Source of the DNA: Bos javanicus
Lineage: Eukaryota > Chordata > Mammalia > Artiodactyla > Bovidae
Direction of reading: 5' to 3'
Assembly: GCF_032452875.1 (NCBI RefSeq)
Contig: NW_026893693.1
Coordinates: forward strand, 186,001 to 250,000
DNA: 64,000 bases
The position numbers and the translations under genes were made by a program. This document shows positions 1 to 13,899 of this stretch, piece after piece; within the stretch, counting starts at the first letter, position 1, and each line of letters begins with the position of its first letter. Below the pieces are notes generated by a model. It ran no database searches. It saw only the letters and a program-made list of their open reading frames with translations, and was not told the DNA's origin.

Positions 1-772
1 TCAGCGCATGATCAGTCACATGATCAGCGCCATTAAGTCACGTGATCACTACATGATAGTCATGTGATCAGTGCATGCTCAGTCACGGTATCAGTGCATG
101 ATCAGCCACGTGATCAGTGCATGATAGCCACGTGATGTGTGCATGATCAGTTACATGAGCAGAGTATGATCAGCCACGTAATCATTGCATGAGTGCCACG
201 TGATTAGTGCATGATCAGTCACGTAACAGGTGTGTGATCAGCCACGTGAACAGTGCATGTTCATCCACGTGATCAGTGCATGATAGCCACGTGATCAGTG
301 CATGATCAATCACCTGATGGGTGTATGATCGGTCACATTACAGGTACATGGTAGCTGCATGATCATTGCATGGTCAGGCACGTGATCAGTGCATGATAGC
401 CACGTGATCAGTGCATGATCAGTCACGTGATCAGTGCATGATCATCCATGTGATCAGTGCATGTGGAGTCATGTAATTAATGCATGATAGCAACGTGATC
501 AGTGCACGATCAGCCCCATGATGAGTGTATGATCAGTAAAGTGATCAGTGCAAGATAGCTACGTGATCAGTGCATGATCAGTCACATGATCAGTGCATGA
601 TCAGCCACGTAATCAGTGCATGATAGCCACGTGATTAGTGCATACAATTACGTGATCAGTGCATGCGCAATCACGTGATCAGTGCATGAGAGCCACGTGA
701 TCAGTGCATGATCAGTCACGTGATAGGTGTGTGATCAGCCACGTGAACAGTGAATGCTCAGTCACGTGATCA
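1..772. repeat. Sau-type segment, start of 2811-bp duplicated unit
   Basis: Monomers of the ATCAGTGCATG/CACGTG type. The stretch recurs at 2812-3583 (offset 2811) and is homologous to the 777-bp Sau segment between blocks A and B of the 2561-bp unit. A marker monomer, GTGGAGTCATGTAAT, lies about 310 bp before the next Pvu block. No gene seen. Confidence 0.85.
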
Positions 773-1013
773 GGGCCTGCTGAGCTGCATGATTACTCTC
801 TGTTCATCTGCTTGACAATTGCCAGCTGAGCTGCACGATTCCTGCCAGTCATCTCCTTGATAATTGCCACCTGTGCTGCGTAATTCCTGAATGCTCACCT
901 ACTTGATTATTGACAGCTGAGCAGCATGATTCCTTCCAGCTGAGTTCCATGATTATTGCCTGCTGAGTGATTCCTTCCTACTCAGCTCTTTGTTCATTGC
1001 CTCCAGAGGCACA
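773..1013. repeat. Pvu-type block, class B
   Basis: Starts at the usual edge GGGCCTGCTGAG and ends at CTCCAGAGGCAC. The internal TGAATGCTCACCTACTTG is the hallmark of class B, the second block of the 2561-bp unit. The period stays 22-23 bp, with GCCAGCTGAGCTGC cores carrying PvuII sites. Confidence 0.85.
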
Positions 1014-1928
1014 TGATCAGTGTATGACACCAAACATGATCAGCACATGATCAGTCACATGATCAATGCATTAAAGCCAGGTGATCAGTGCATGGTCAGT
1101 CACGTGATCAGCACATGATCAGCCACGTGATCAGTGCATGATCAGTCACATGATCAGTGCATTATAGCCACGTGATCAGTGCATGATCAGCCACGTGATC
1201 AGTACATGATCAGTCACGTGATCAGTGCATGATCAGCCACGTGATCAGTTCATGATCAATTACGTGATCAGTGCATGATCAGTCATGTAATCTGTGCATA
1301 ACCAGGCACGTGATCTGTGTATGACCTGCCAAGTGATCAGTGCATGATAGCCAAGTGATCAGTGCATGATCAGTCACGTGATCAGTGCATGATCAGTCAC
1401 GTGATCAGTGTATGATCAGCCACGTGATCAGTGCATGATCAATTATGTCATCAGTGCATGATCAGTCACGTGACCAGTACATGGTAGCTAGGTGATCATT
1501 GCATGATCAGCCACGTGAGCCGTGCATGATAGCCACGAGGTTAGTTCATGATCAGTCACGTGATCAGTGCATGGTCAGTCAAGTGATCAGTGCAGGATCA
1601 TCCACTTGGTCAGTGCATGTGGAGTCATGTAATCAATGCATGATAGCGCCATGATCAGTGCACGATAAGTCCCGTGATGAGTGTATGATCAGCCAAGTGA
1701 TCAGTGCAAGATAGCTACGTGATCAGTGCATGATCAGTCACATGATCAGTGCATGATCTGCCACGACATCAGTGCATGATAGCCACGTGATCCGTGCATA
1801 CAATTACGTGATCAGTGCATGCGCAATCACGTGATCAGTGCATGAGAGCCACGTGATAAGTGCATGATCAGTCACGTGATAGGTGTGTGATCAGCCACGT
1901 GAACAGTGCATGCTCAGTCACGTGATCA
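1014..1928. repeat. Sau-type segment
   Basis: Sau-type monomers only. The first part (to 1190) is shared with 3825-4001; beyond that the order of variant monomers differs from the downstream copy. The GTGGAGTCATGTAAT marker monomer is at about 1620. No gene seen. Confidence 0.85.
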
Positions 1929-2167
1929 GGGCCTGCTGAGCTGCGTGATTACTGTCTGCTCATCTGCTTGACAATTGCCAGCTGAGCTGCACGATTCCTG
2001 CCTGTCATCTCCTTGACAATTGCCACCTGTGCTGCGTAATTCCTGCCTGCTCATCTACTTGATTATTGCCAGCTGAGCAGCATGATTCCTTCCAGCTGAG
2101 TTCCATGATTATAGCCTGCTAACTGACTCCTGCTACTCAGCTCTTTGTTCATTGCCTCCAGAGGCAC
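1929..2167. repeat. Pvu-type block, class C
   Basis: Class C is recognised by TCTCCTTGACAATTGCCACC, where class A has TCTGCTTGACAATTGCCAGC. This block is an addition relative to the 2561-bp unit and accounts for most of the 250-bp excess of the 2811-bp unit. Confidence 0.8.
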
Positions 2168-2540
2168 ATGATCAGTGTGTGACACCAAACATGATCAGCA
2201 CATGATCTGTCACGTAATCAATGCATGATAAGGCAGGTGATCAGTGCATGATCAATTATGTGATAAGTGCATGATCAGTCACGTGACAGGTGTGTGATCA
2301 GCCACGTGAACAGTGCATGTTCAGCCACGTGATCAGTGTATGATAGCCACGTGATTAGTGCATGATCAGTTACGTGAGCAGTGTATGATCAGCCACGTGA
2401 GCAGTGCATGGTAAGACACGTGAACAGTGTATGATCAGCCACGTGATCAGTGCATGATATCCAAGTGATCAGTGCATGATCAATCACTTGATCAGTGTAT
2501 GATCAGCCACGAGAACAGTGCATGTTCAGTCACGTGATCA
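2168..2540. repeat. Short Sau-type segment
   Basis: Only about 370 bp of Sau-type monomers lie between two Pvu blocks, the shortest such gap in the window. Variants GATCAGTTACGTGAGCAGTG and ATATCCAAGTG mark it as the leader normally found before class A blocks. Confidence 0.8.
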
Positions 2541-2784
2541 GGGCCTGCTGAGCTGCGTGATTACTGTCTGCTCATCTGCTTGAAAATTGCCAGCTGAGCA
2601 GCACGATTCCTGCCTGTCATCTGCTTGACAATTGCCAGCTCTGCTGCGTAATTCCTGCCTGCTCAGCTGCTTGATTATTGCCAGCTGAGCAGCATGATTC
2701 CTCACAGGTGAGTTCCATGAGTATTGACTGCTGACTGTTTGATTCGTGCCTACTCAGCTCTTTGTTTATTGCCTCCAGAGGCAC
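2541..2784. repeat. Pvu-type block, class A
   Basis: Class A sequence (GTCATCTGCTTGACAATTGC, TTTGTTTATTGCC). It keeps a minus-strand open frame of 62 codons at 2617-2805, which I regard as a by-product and not a gene. Confidence 0.85.
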
Positions 2785-3583
2785 TTGATCAGTGTATGAT
2801 AGCAAACATGATCAGCGCATGATCAGTCACATGATCAGCGCCATTAAGTCACGTGATCACTACATGATAGTCATGTGATCAGTGCATGCTCAGTCACGGT
2901 ATCAGTGCATGATCAGCCACGTGATCAGTGCATGATAGCCACGTGATGTGTGCATGATCAGTTACATGAGCAGAGTATGATCAGCCACGTAATCATTGCA
3001 TGAGTGCCACGTGATTAGTGCATGATCAGTCACGTAACAGGTGTGTGATCAGCCACGTGAACAGTGCATGTTCATCCACGTGATCAGTGCATGATAGCCA
3101 CGTGATCAGTGCATGATCAATCACCTGATGGGTGTATGATCGGTCACATTACAGGTACATGGTAGCTGCATGATCATTGCATGGTCAGGCACGTGATCAG
3201 TGCATGATAGCCACGTGATCAGTGCATGATCAGTCACGTGATCAGTGCATGATCATCCATGTGATCAGTGCATGTGGAGTCATGTAATTAATGCATGATA
3301 GCAACGTGATCAGTGCACGATCAGCCCCATGATGAGTGTATGATCAGTAAAGTGATCAGTGCAAGATAGCTACGTGATCAGTGCATGATCAGTCACATGA
3401 TCAGTGCATGATCAGCCACGTAATCAGTGCATGATAGCCACGTGATTAGTGCATACAATTACGTGATCAGTGCATGCGCAATCACGTGATCAGTGCATGA
3501 GAGCCACGTGATCAGTGCATGATCAGTCACGTGATAGGTGTGTGATCAGCCACGTGAACAGTGAATGCTCAGTCACGTGATCA
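2785..3583. repeat. Sau-type segment, second copy of the 2811-bp unit
   Basis: Equivalent of the 777-bp Sau segment of the main array with one extra 22-bp monomer. From 2812 on it matches 1-772 in the lines compared. Confidence 0.85.
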
Positions 3584-3824
3584 GGGCCTGCTGAGCTGCA
3601 TGATTACTCTCTGTTCATCTGCTTGACAATTGCCAGCTGAGCTGCACGATTCCTGCCAGTCATCTCCTTGATAATTGCCACCTGTGCTGCGTAATTCCTG
3701 AATGCTCACCTACTTGATTATTGACAGCTGAGCAGCATGATTCCTTCCAGCTGAGTTCCATGATTATTGCCTGCTGAGTGATTCCTTCCTACTCAGCTCT
3801 TTGTTCATTGCCTCCAGAGGCACA
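3584..3824. repeat. Pvu-type block, class B
   Basis: Matches the block at 773-1013 at offset 2811, including the class B hallmark. Confidence 0.85.
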
Positions 3825-5056
3825 TGATCAGTGTATGACACCAAACATGATCAGCACATGATCAGTCACATGATCAATGCATTAAAGCCAGGTGATCAGT
3901 GCATGGTCAGTCACGTGATCAGCACATGATCAGCCACGTGATCAGTGCATGATCAGTCACATGATCAGTGCATTATAGCCACGTGATCAGTGCATGATCA
4001 GTCAAGTGATCAGTGCGTGAAAAGTCACGTGATCTGTGCATGATCAATTACGTGATCAGTGCATGATCAGTCACGTGACCAGTACATGGTAGCAACGTGA
4101 TCATTGCATGATCAGCCACGTGATCAGTGCATGATAGCTACGTGATCAGTGCATGGTAGTCACGTGATCAGTGCATGATCAGTCACGTGATACATGTGTG
4201 ATCAGCCACGTGATCAGTGCAGTATCAATTACGTGATCAGTGCAAGATCAGTCATGTGACCAGTACATGGTAGCTACGTGATCACTGCACGATCAGCCAC
4301 GTGATCAGTGCATGATCAGTTACGAGATCAGTGCATTATCAGTCACGTGACTAGTACATGGTAGTTACCTGATCATTGCATGATCAGCCACGTGATCTGT
4401 GCATGAAATCCACGTGATCAGTGCATGATAGCCACGTGATAACTTCATGAGAAGTCACGTGATCTGTTCATGTCCAGGCACGTGATCAGTGCATGACAGC
4501 CACGTGATCAGTGCATGATGAGTCACTTGATACTTGTGTGATCAGTCACGTGATCAGTGCATGATAGCCACGTGATCAGTGCATGATCAGTCACGTAAAC
4601 TGTGCATGATCATTTACGTGATCTGTGCATGATCAGTCACGTGACCAGTATATGGTAGCTACGGAATCATTGCATGCCCAGCCACGTGTGCAGTGCATGA
4701 TAGCCACCTGATGTGTGCATGATCAGTTTCGTGAGCAGAGTATGATCAACCACGTTATCAGTGCATGAGTGCCACGTGATCAGTGCATGATCAGTCACGT
4801 GACAGGTGTGTGATCAGCCACGTGAACAGTGCATGTTCAGCCACGTGATCAGTGCATGATAGCCACGTGATCAATGCATGATCAGTTACGTGAGCAGTGT
4901 ATGATCAGCCACGTGATCAGTACATGGTAAGACACGTGAACAGTGTATGATCAGCCACGTGATCAGTGCATGATATCCAAGTGATCAGTGCATGATCAAT
5001 CATGTGATCAGTGTATGATCAGCCACATGAACATTGCATGCTCAGTCACGTGATCA
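3825..5056. repeat. Sau-type segment
   Basis: Similarity to the upstream 2811-bp copy ends at about 4001. After that come rearranged variant monomers, among them several with GTCACGTGAC followed by CAGTACATGGTAGC. No gene seen. Confidence 0.8.
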
Positions 5057-5299
5057 GGGCCTGCTGAGCTCGTGATTACTGTCTGCTCATCTGCTTGACA
5101 ATTGCCAGCTGAGCTGCACGATTCCTGTCTGTCATCTGCTTGACAATTGCCAGCTGTGCTGCGTAATTCCTGCCTGCTCAGCTGCTTGATTATTGCCAGC
5201 TGAGCAGCATGATTCCTCACAGCTGAGTTCCATGATTATTGCCTGATGACTGTTTGATTCATGCCTACTCAGCTCTTTGTTCATTGCCTCCAGAGGCAC
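5057..5299. repeat. Pvu-type block, class A
   Basis: Class A block that has lost one or two bases near its start (GAGCTCGTGATT where others read GAGCTGCGTGATT). It begins the first copy of a 3007-bp tandem duplication. Confidence 0.85.
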
Positions 5300-7051
5300 A
5301 TGATCAGTGTATGACAACAAACATGATCAGCACATGATGAGTCACATGATCAATGCATGATAAGCCAGGTGATCAGTGCATGATCAATTATGTGCTAAGT
5401 GCATGATCAGTCACGTGACCAGTACATGGTAGCTGCGTGATCATTGCATGGTCAGCCACGTGAGCAGTGCATGATAGCCACGTGATCAGTGCATGATCAG
5501 TCACGTGATCAGTGCATGATCAGTTACGAGATCAGTGCATGATCAGTCACGTGACTAGTACATGGTAGTTACCTGATCATTGCATGATCAGCCACGTGAT
5601 CTGTGCATGAAAGCCACGTGATCAGTGCATGATAGCCACGTGATCACTTCATGAGAAGTCACGTGATCTGTTCATGACCAGGCACGTGATCAGTGCATGA
5701 CAGCCACGTGATCAGTGCATGATGAGTCACGTGATACTTGTGTGATCAGCCACGTGATCAGTGCATGATAGCCACGTGATCAGTGCATGATAACCACGTG
5801 ATCAGTGCATGATCAGTCACGTGAACTGTGCATGATCATTTACGTGATCTGTGCATGATCAGTCACGTGACCAGTACATGTTAGCTACGTGATCATTGCA
5901 GGATCAGCCCCGTGAGAACTGCATGATAGACACGTGATCAGTGCATGATCAGCTACATGAACAGTGTATGATCAGCCACGTGAACAGTGCATGATAGCCA
6001 CGAGATCAGTTCATGATCAGTCACCTGATGGGTGTATGATCGGTCACGTGATCAGTGTATGATCAGCCACGTTATCAGTGCATCATCAGCCACATGCTCA
6101 GTGCATGATCAATTACGTGATCAGTGCATGATCAGTCACGTGAACAGTACATGGTAGCTCGGTGATCATTTCATGATCAGCCACGTGAACCGTGCATGAT
6201 AGCCACAAGATCAGTGCATGATCAGTCACGTGAACAGTGCATGAGAAGTCACCTGATCAGTGCATGATCAATTATGTGATCAGTGCATGATCACTCACGT
6301 GACCAGTACATGGTAGCTACGTGATCATTACATGATCAGCCACTTGAGCAGTGCATGATAGCCACGTGATCAGTGCATGATCAGTTTCGGGAGCAGAGTA
6401 TGATCAGCCACTTGATCAGTGCATGATAGCCATGTGATCACTGCATTATCTGTCACATGATCAGTGTATGATCATCCACGTGATCAGTGCATGGGCAGTC
6501 GTGTGATCAGTGCATGATATAGACATGATCAGTGCATGATCAGTCTCGTGATCAGTGTATGATCAAACACGTGATCAGTGCACGATAGCCAGGTAATGAG
6601 TGCATGATAGCCAGATGATCAGTGCATTATCAGTCATGTGATCAGTGTATGATCAGCCAAGTAATCAGTGCATGATAGCCAACTGATCAGTGCATGATCA
6701 GTCACGTGATCAGTGTATGATCATCCACGTGATCAATGCATGTGGAGTCATGTAATCATTGCATGATAGCGCCGCGATCAGTGCATGAGCAGTCCCGTGA
6801 TGAGTGTATGATCAGCCAAGTGATCAGTGCAAGATAGCTACATGATCACTGCATGATCAGTCACATGATCAGTGCATATTCAGCCACGTAATCAGTGCAT
6901 GATAGCCACGTGATCAGTGCATACAATTACGTGATCAGTGCATGCGCAATCACGTGATCAGTGCATGAGAGCCACGTGATCAGTGCATGATCGGTCACGT
7001 GATAGGTGTGTGATCAGCCAAGTGAACAGTGCATGCTCAGTCACGTGATCA
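5300..7051. repeat. Sau-type segment, 3007-bp duplication copy 1
   Basis: A long run of Sau-type monomers that reappears at 8307-10058 with the same order of variant monomers. Near the end it carries the leader series common to most Pvu blocks: the GTGGAGTCATGTAAT monomer, then CATACAATTACGTG, then GCGCAATCACGTG. Confidence 0.85.
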
Positions 7052-7291
7052 GGGCCTGCTGAGCTGCGTGATTACTGTCTGCTCATCTGCTTGACAATTT
7101 CCAGCTGAGCTGAACGATTCCTGCCTGTCATCTCCTTGACAATTGCCACCTGTGCTGCATAATTCCTCCCTGCTCACCTACTTGATTATTGCCAGCTGAG
7201 CAGCATGATTTCTCAGAGCTGAGTTCCATGATTATTGCCTGCTGACTGATTCCTGCCTACTAAGCACTTTGTTCATTGCCTCCAGAGGCAC
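7052..7291. repeat. Pvu-type block, class C
   Basis: Class C with private changes (AATTTCCAGCTGAGCTGAAC, CTAAGCACTTTG). The first is shared with the block 3007 bp downstream; the second reads CTAAGCTCTTTG there. Confidence 0.85.
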
Positions 7292-8062
7292 ATGATCAGT
7301 GTATGACACCATACATGATCAGCACATGATCAGTCACATGATCAATGCATGATAAGCCAGGTGATCAGTGCATGATCAATTACGTGATGAGTGCATGATC
7401 AGTCTCGTGATCAGTGTATGAGCAACCACGTGATCAGTGCACGATAGCCAGGTAATGAGTGCATGATAGCCAGATGATCAGTGCATTATCAGTCACGTGA
7501 TCAGTGTATGATCAGCCAAGTAATCAGTGCATGATATCCAACTGATCAGTGCATGATCAGTCACATGATCAGTCAGTTGATCAGTGCATGATCAGTCACG
7601 TGGTCAGTGTATGATCATCCACGTGATCAGTTCATGTGGAGTCATGTAATCAATGCATAATAGCCCCATGATAAGTGCATGATCAGTCCCGTGATGAGTG
7701 TACGATCAGCGAACTGATCAGTGCATGATCAGTCACGTGATCAGTGTATGATCATCCACGTGATCAGTGCATGTGGAGTCATGTAATCAATGCATGATAG
7801 CGCCGTGATTAGTGCATGATCATTCCCGTGATGAGTGTATGATCAGCCAAGTGATCAGTGCATGATAGCTACGTGATCAGTGCATGATCAGTTACGTGAG
7901 CAGTGTATGATCAGCCACGTGAGCAGTGCATGGTCAGACACGTGAACAGTGTATGATCAGCCAGGTGATCAGTGCATGATATCCAAGTGATCAGTGCATG
8001 ATCAATCACGTGATCAGTGTATGATCAGCCACGTGAACAGTGCATGCTCAGTCACGTGATCA
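7292..8062. repeat. Sau-type segment with end of duplication copy 1
   Basis: Matches 10299 onward up to about 7891. From there it carries the class A leader (GATCAGTTACGTGAGCAGTG), whereas the downstream copy changes to another monomer series at about 10899. Confidence 0.8.
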
Positions 8063-8306
8063 GGGCCTGCTGAGCTGCGTGATTACTGTCTGCTAATCTG
8101 CTTGACAATTGCCAGCTGAGCTGCACGATTTCTGCCTGTCATCTGCTTGACAATTGCCAGCTGTGCTGCGTAATTCCTGCCTGCTCAGCTGCTTGATTAT
8201 TGCCAGCTGAGCAGCATGATTCCTCACAGCTGAGTTCCATGATTATTGCCTGATGACTGTTTGATTCATGCCTACTCAGCTCTTTGTTCATTGCCTCCAG
8301 AGGCAC
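8063..8306. repeat. Pvu-type block, class A
   Basis: Start of copy 2 of the 3007-bp duplication. It retains the GAGCTGCGTGATT reading that is shortened at 5057. Confidence 0.85.
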
Positions 8307-10058
8307 ATGATCAGTGTATGACAACAAACATGATCAGCACATGATGAGTCACATGATCAATGCATGATAAGCCAGGTGATCAGTGCATGATCAATTATGT
8401 GCTAAGTGCATGATCAGTCACGTGACCAGTACATGGTAGCTGCGTGATCATTGCATGGTCAGCCACGTGAGCAGTGCATGATAGCCACGTGATCAGTGCA
8501 TGATCAGTCACGTGATCAGTGCATGATCAGTTACGAGATCAGTGCATGATCAGTCACGTGACTAGTACATGGTAGTTACCTGATCATTGCATGATCAGCC
8601 ACGTGATCTGTGCATGAAAGCCACGTGATCAGTGCATGATAGCCACGTGATCACTTCATGAGAAGTCACGTGATCTGTTCATGACCAGGCACGTGATCAG
8701 TGCATGACAGCCACGTGATCAGTGCATGATGAGTCACGTGATACTTGTGTGATCAGCCACGTGATCAGTGCATGATAGCCACGTGATCAGTGCATGATAA
8801 CCACGTGATCAGTGCATGATCAGTCACGTGAACTGTGCATGATCATTTACGTGATCTGTGCATGATCAGTCACGTGACCAGTACATGTTAGCTACGTGAT
8901 CATTGCAGGATCAGCCCCGTGAGAACTGCATGATAGACACGTGATCAGTGCATGATCAGCTACATGAACAGTGTATGATCAGCCACGTGAACAGTGCATG
9001 ATAGCCACGAGATCAGTTCATGATCAGTCACCTGATGGGTGTATGATCGGTCACGTGATCAGTGTATGATCAGCCACGTTATCAGTGCATCATCAGCCAC
9101 ATGCTCAGTGCATGATCAATTACGTGATCAGTGCATGATCAGTCACGTGAACAGTACATGGTAGCTCGGTGATCATTTCATGATCAGCCACGTGAACCGT
9201 GCATGATAGCCACAAGATCAGTGCATGATCAGTCACGTGAACAGTGCATGAGAAGTCACCTGATCAGTGCATGATCAATTATGTGATCAGTGCATGATCA
9301 CTCACGTGACCAGTACATGGTAGCTACGTGATCATTACATGATCAGCCACTTGAGCAGTGCATGATAGCCACGTGATCAGTGCATGATCAGTTTCGGGAG
9401 CAGAGTATGATCAGCCACTTGATCAGTGCATGATAGCCATGTGATCACTGCATTATCTGTCACATGATCAGTGTATGATCATCCACGTGATCAGTGCATG
9501 GGCAGTCGTGTGATCAGTGCATGATATAGACATGATCAGTGCATGATCAGTCTCGTGATCAGTGTATGATCAAACACGTGATCAGTGCACGATAGCCAGG
9601 TAATGAGTGCATGATAGCCAGATGATCAGTGCATTATCAGTCATGTGATCAGTGTATGATCAGCCAAGTAATCAGTGCATGATAGCCAACTGATCAGTGC
9701 ATGATCAGTCACGTGATCAGTGTATGATCATCCACGTGATCAATGCATGTGGAGTCATGTAATCATTGCATGATAGCGCCGCGATCAGTGCATGAGCAGT
9801 CCCGTGATGAGTGTATGATCAGCCAAGTGATCAGTGCAAGATAGCTACATGATCACTGCATGATCAGTCACATGATCAGTGCATATTCAGCCACGTAATC
9901 AGTGCATGATAGCCACGTGATCAGTGCATACAATTACGTGATCAGTGCATGCGCAATCACGTGATCAGTGCATGAGAGCCACGTGATCAGTGCATGATCG
10001 GTCACGTGATAGGTGTGTGATCAGCCAAGTGAACAGTGCATGCTCAGTCACGTGATCA
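8307..10058. repeat. Sau-type segment, 3007-bp duplication copy 2
   Basis: Same ordered variant monomers as 5300-7051 in every line compared. No gene seen. Confidence 0.85.
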
Positions 10059-10298
10059 GGGCCTGCTGAGCTGCGTGATTACTGTCTGCTCATCTGCTTG
10101 ACAATTTCCAGCTGAGCTGAACGATTCCTGCCTGTCATCTCCTTGACAATTGCCACCTGTGCTGCATAATTCCTCCCTGCTCACCTACTTGATTATTGCC
10201 AGCTGAGCAGCATGATTTCTCAGAGCTGAGTTCCATGATTATTGCCTGCTGACTGATTCCTGCCTACTAAGCTCTTTGTTCATTGCCTCCAGAGGCAC
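10059..10298. repeat. Pvu-type block, class C
   Basis: Copy of the 7052 block. It is the first of a run of blocks with no class A member until 26896. Confidence 0.85.
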
Positions 10299-11089
10299 AT
10301 GATCAGTGTATGACACCATACATGATCAGCACATGATCAGTCACATGATCAATGCATGATAAGCCAGGTGATCAGTGCATGATCAATTACGTGATGAGTG
10401 CATGATCAGTCTCGTGATCAGTGTATGAGCAACCACGTGATCAGTGCACGATAGCCAGGTAATGAGTGCATGATAGCCAGATGATCAGTGCATTATCAGT
10501 CACGTGATCAGTGTATGATCAGCCAAGTAATCAGTGCATGATATCCAACTGATCAGTGCATGATCAGTCACATGATCAGTCAGTTGATCAGTGCATGATC
10601 AGTCACGTGGTCAGTGTATGATCATCCACGTGATCAGTTCATGTGGAGTCATGTAATCAATGCATAATAGCCCCATGATAAGTGCATGATCAGTCCCGTG
10701 ATGAGTGTACGATCAGCGAACTGATCAGTGCATGATCAGTCACGTGATCAGTGTATGATCATCCACGTGATCAGTGCATGTGGAGTCATGTAATCAATGC
10801 ATGATAGCGCCGTGATCAGTGCATGATCATTCCCGTGATGAGTGTATGATCAGCCAAGTGATCAGTGCATGATAGCTACGTGATCAGTGCATGATCAGTG
10901 ACATGATCAGTGCATGATCAGCCACGTCATCAGTGCATGATAGCCACGTGATCAGTGCATACAATTACGTGATCAGTGCATGCGCAATCACGTGATCAGT
11001 GCATGAGAGCCACGTGATAGGTGCATGATCTGTCACGTGATAGGTGTGTGATCAGCCACGTGAACAGTGCATGCTCAGTCACGTGATCA
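10299..11089. repeat. Sau-type segment
   Basis: Follows 7292-8062 up to about 10898, then switches to the series CATACAATTACGTG and GCGCAATCACGTG that leads to a class C block. The switch is a likely recombination seam. Confidence 0.8.
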
Positions 11090-11329
11090 GGGCCTGCTGA
11101 GCTGCATGATTACTGTCTGCTCATCTGCTTGACAATTGCCAGCTGAGCTGCACGATTCCTGCCTGTCATCTCCTTGACAATTGCCACCTGTGCTGCGTAA
11201 TTCCTCCCTGCTCATCTACTTGATTATTGCCAGCTGAGCAGCATGATTTCTCAGAGCTGAGTTCCATGATTATTGCCTGCTGACTGATTCCTGCCTACAC
11301 AGCTCTTTGTTCATTGCCTCCAGAGGCAC
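11090..11329. repeat. Pvu-type block, class C
   Basis: Class C, with TACACAGCTCTTTG near the right end where others have TACTCAGCTCTTTG. Confidence 0.85.
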
Positions 11330-13899
11330 ATGATCAGTGTATGACACCAAACATTATCAGCACATGATCAGTCAGATGATCAATGCATGATAAGCCAGGT
11401 GATCAGTGCATTATCAATTAGGTGATCAGTGCATGATCAGTCATGTAACTAGTACATCGTAGCTGCGTGATCATTGCATGATCAGCCACGTGAGCAGTGC
11501 ATGATAGCCACGTGATCAGTGCAATACCAGCCACATGATCAGTGCATCATCAGCCACGTGATAAGTGCATGATCAATTACGTGATCAGTCATGATCAGTC
11601 ACGTGACCAGTACATGGTAGCTACGTGATCATTGCATGATCAGCCACGTGATCAGTGCATGATAGCCACGTGATCAGTGCATGATATCCACGTGATCAGT
11701 GAATGATAGAAACGTGATCACTTCATGAATAGTCACGTGATCTGTGCATGACCAGGCATGTGATCAGCGTATGATCAGCCACGTGATCATTGCATGATAG
11801 CCACGTGATCAGTGCATGATCAGTAAGGTGAACAGTCCATGATCAATCACGTGATCAGTGTATGATCAGCCACGTGATCAGTGCATGATCAATTACGTGA
11901 TCAGTGCACGATCAATCACGTGACCAGTACATGGTAACTATGTGATCATTGTATGATCAGCCACGTTAGCAGTGCATGATAGCCACGTGATCAGTGCATT
12001 ATCAGTCACGTGATCAGTGCATGGTCAATTACGTGATCAGTGCATGATCAGTCACTTGACTAGTACATGATAGCTACCTGATCATTGCATGATCAGCCAC
12101 GTGATCAGTGCATGATAGGCACGTGATCAGTGCATGATAGCCACGTGATCAATGCATGATATCCACGTGATCAATGAATGATAGCCACGTGATCACTTCA
12201 TGAGTAGTCAAGTGATCAGTGCATGACCAGGCACGTGATCAGTGTATGATCAGCCACGTGATCAGTGCATTATAGCCACGTGATCAGTGCATGATTAGTC
12301 ACGTGAACAGTGCATGATCAGTCACGTGATCAGTGCATGATTATCCACGTGATCAGTTCATGTCAATTACGTGATCAGTGCATGATCAGTCACGTGACCA
12401 GTACATGGTAGCTATGTGAACATTGTATGATCAGCCACGTTAGCAGTGCATGATAGCCACGTGATCAGTGCATGATCAGTCACGTAATCAGTGCATGATC
12501 AGTCACTTGATCAGTGCATGATCAATTACGTTATCATTGCATGATCAGTCACGTGACTATTACATGTTAGCTACGTGATCATTGCAAGATCAGCCACGTG
12601 AGCACTGCATGATAGACACGTGATCAGTGCATGATCAGCTACATGAGCAGTGTATGATCAGCCACGTGATCAGTGCATGATCAGACACGTGAACAGTGTA
12701 TGATCAGCCACGTGAACAGTGCATGATAGCCACGTGATCAGTTCATGATCAGTCACCTGATGGGTGTATGTTCAGTCACGTGACCCGTACATGGTAGCTA
12801 CATGATCATTGCTTGATCAGTCACGTGATCAGTGCATGATCAGTCAGTAATCTGTGCATGACCAGGCACGTGATCTGTGTATGACCAGCCAAGTGATCAG
12901 TGCATGATAGCCACGTGATCAGTGCATGAGCAGTCACGTGATCAGTGCATGATCAGTCACTTGATCAGTGTATGATCAGCTACGTGATCAGTGCATGATC
13001 AGCCACATGATCAGTGCATGATCAATTACGTGATCAGTGCATGATTAGTCACGTGACCAGTACATGGTAGATAGGTGATCATTTCATGAATAGCCACGAG
13101 AGCCGTGCATGATAGCCACGAGATCAATGCATTGATCAGTCACGTGATAAGTGAATGATAAGTCACCTGATCAGTGCATGATCAGTCACCTAATCAGTGC
13201 ATGATCAATTACGTGATCAGTGCATGATCACTCACGTGACTAGTACATGGTAGCTACGTGATCATTGCTTGATCAGCCACGTGAGCAGTCCATGATAGCC
13301 ACGTGATCAGTGCATGATCAGTTTCGGGAGCAGAGTATGATCAGCCACTTGATCAGTGCATGATAGCCACGTGATCACTGCATGATCTGTCACATGATCA
13401 GTGTATGATCAACCACGGGATCAGTGCACGATAGCCAGGTAATGAGTGCATGATAGCCAGATGATCAGAGCATTATCAGACACGTGATCAGTGTATGATC
13501 AGCCAAGTAATAAGTGCATGATTGCAAACTGATCAGTGCATGATCAGTCACGTGATCAGTGTAGGATCAGTCACGTGATCAGTGCATGATCAGTCACGTG
13601 ATCAGTGTATTATCATCCACGTGATCAGTGCGTGTGGAGTCATGTAATCAATGCATGATAGCGCCGTGATCAGTGCATGATCAGTCCCGTGATGAGTGTA
13701 TGATCAGCCAAGTGATCAGTGCAAGATAGCTACGTCATCAGTGCATGATCAGTCACATGATCAGTGCATGATCAGCCACGTCATCAGTGCATGATAGCCA
13801 CGTGATCAGTGCATGAAAGCCACGTGATAAGTGCATGATCAGTAACGTGATAGGTGTGTGATCAGCCACGTGAACAGTGCATACTCATTCACGTGATCA
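11330..13899. repeat. Long Sau-type segment
   Basis: About 2.57 kb without a Pvu block. It carries many ATCAATTACGTG and GTCACGTGACC monomers. From about 12600 it is the first copy of the 3045-bp duplication. No gene or foreign DNA seen. Confidence 0.8.
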
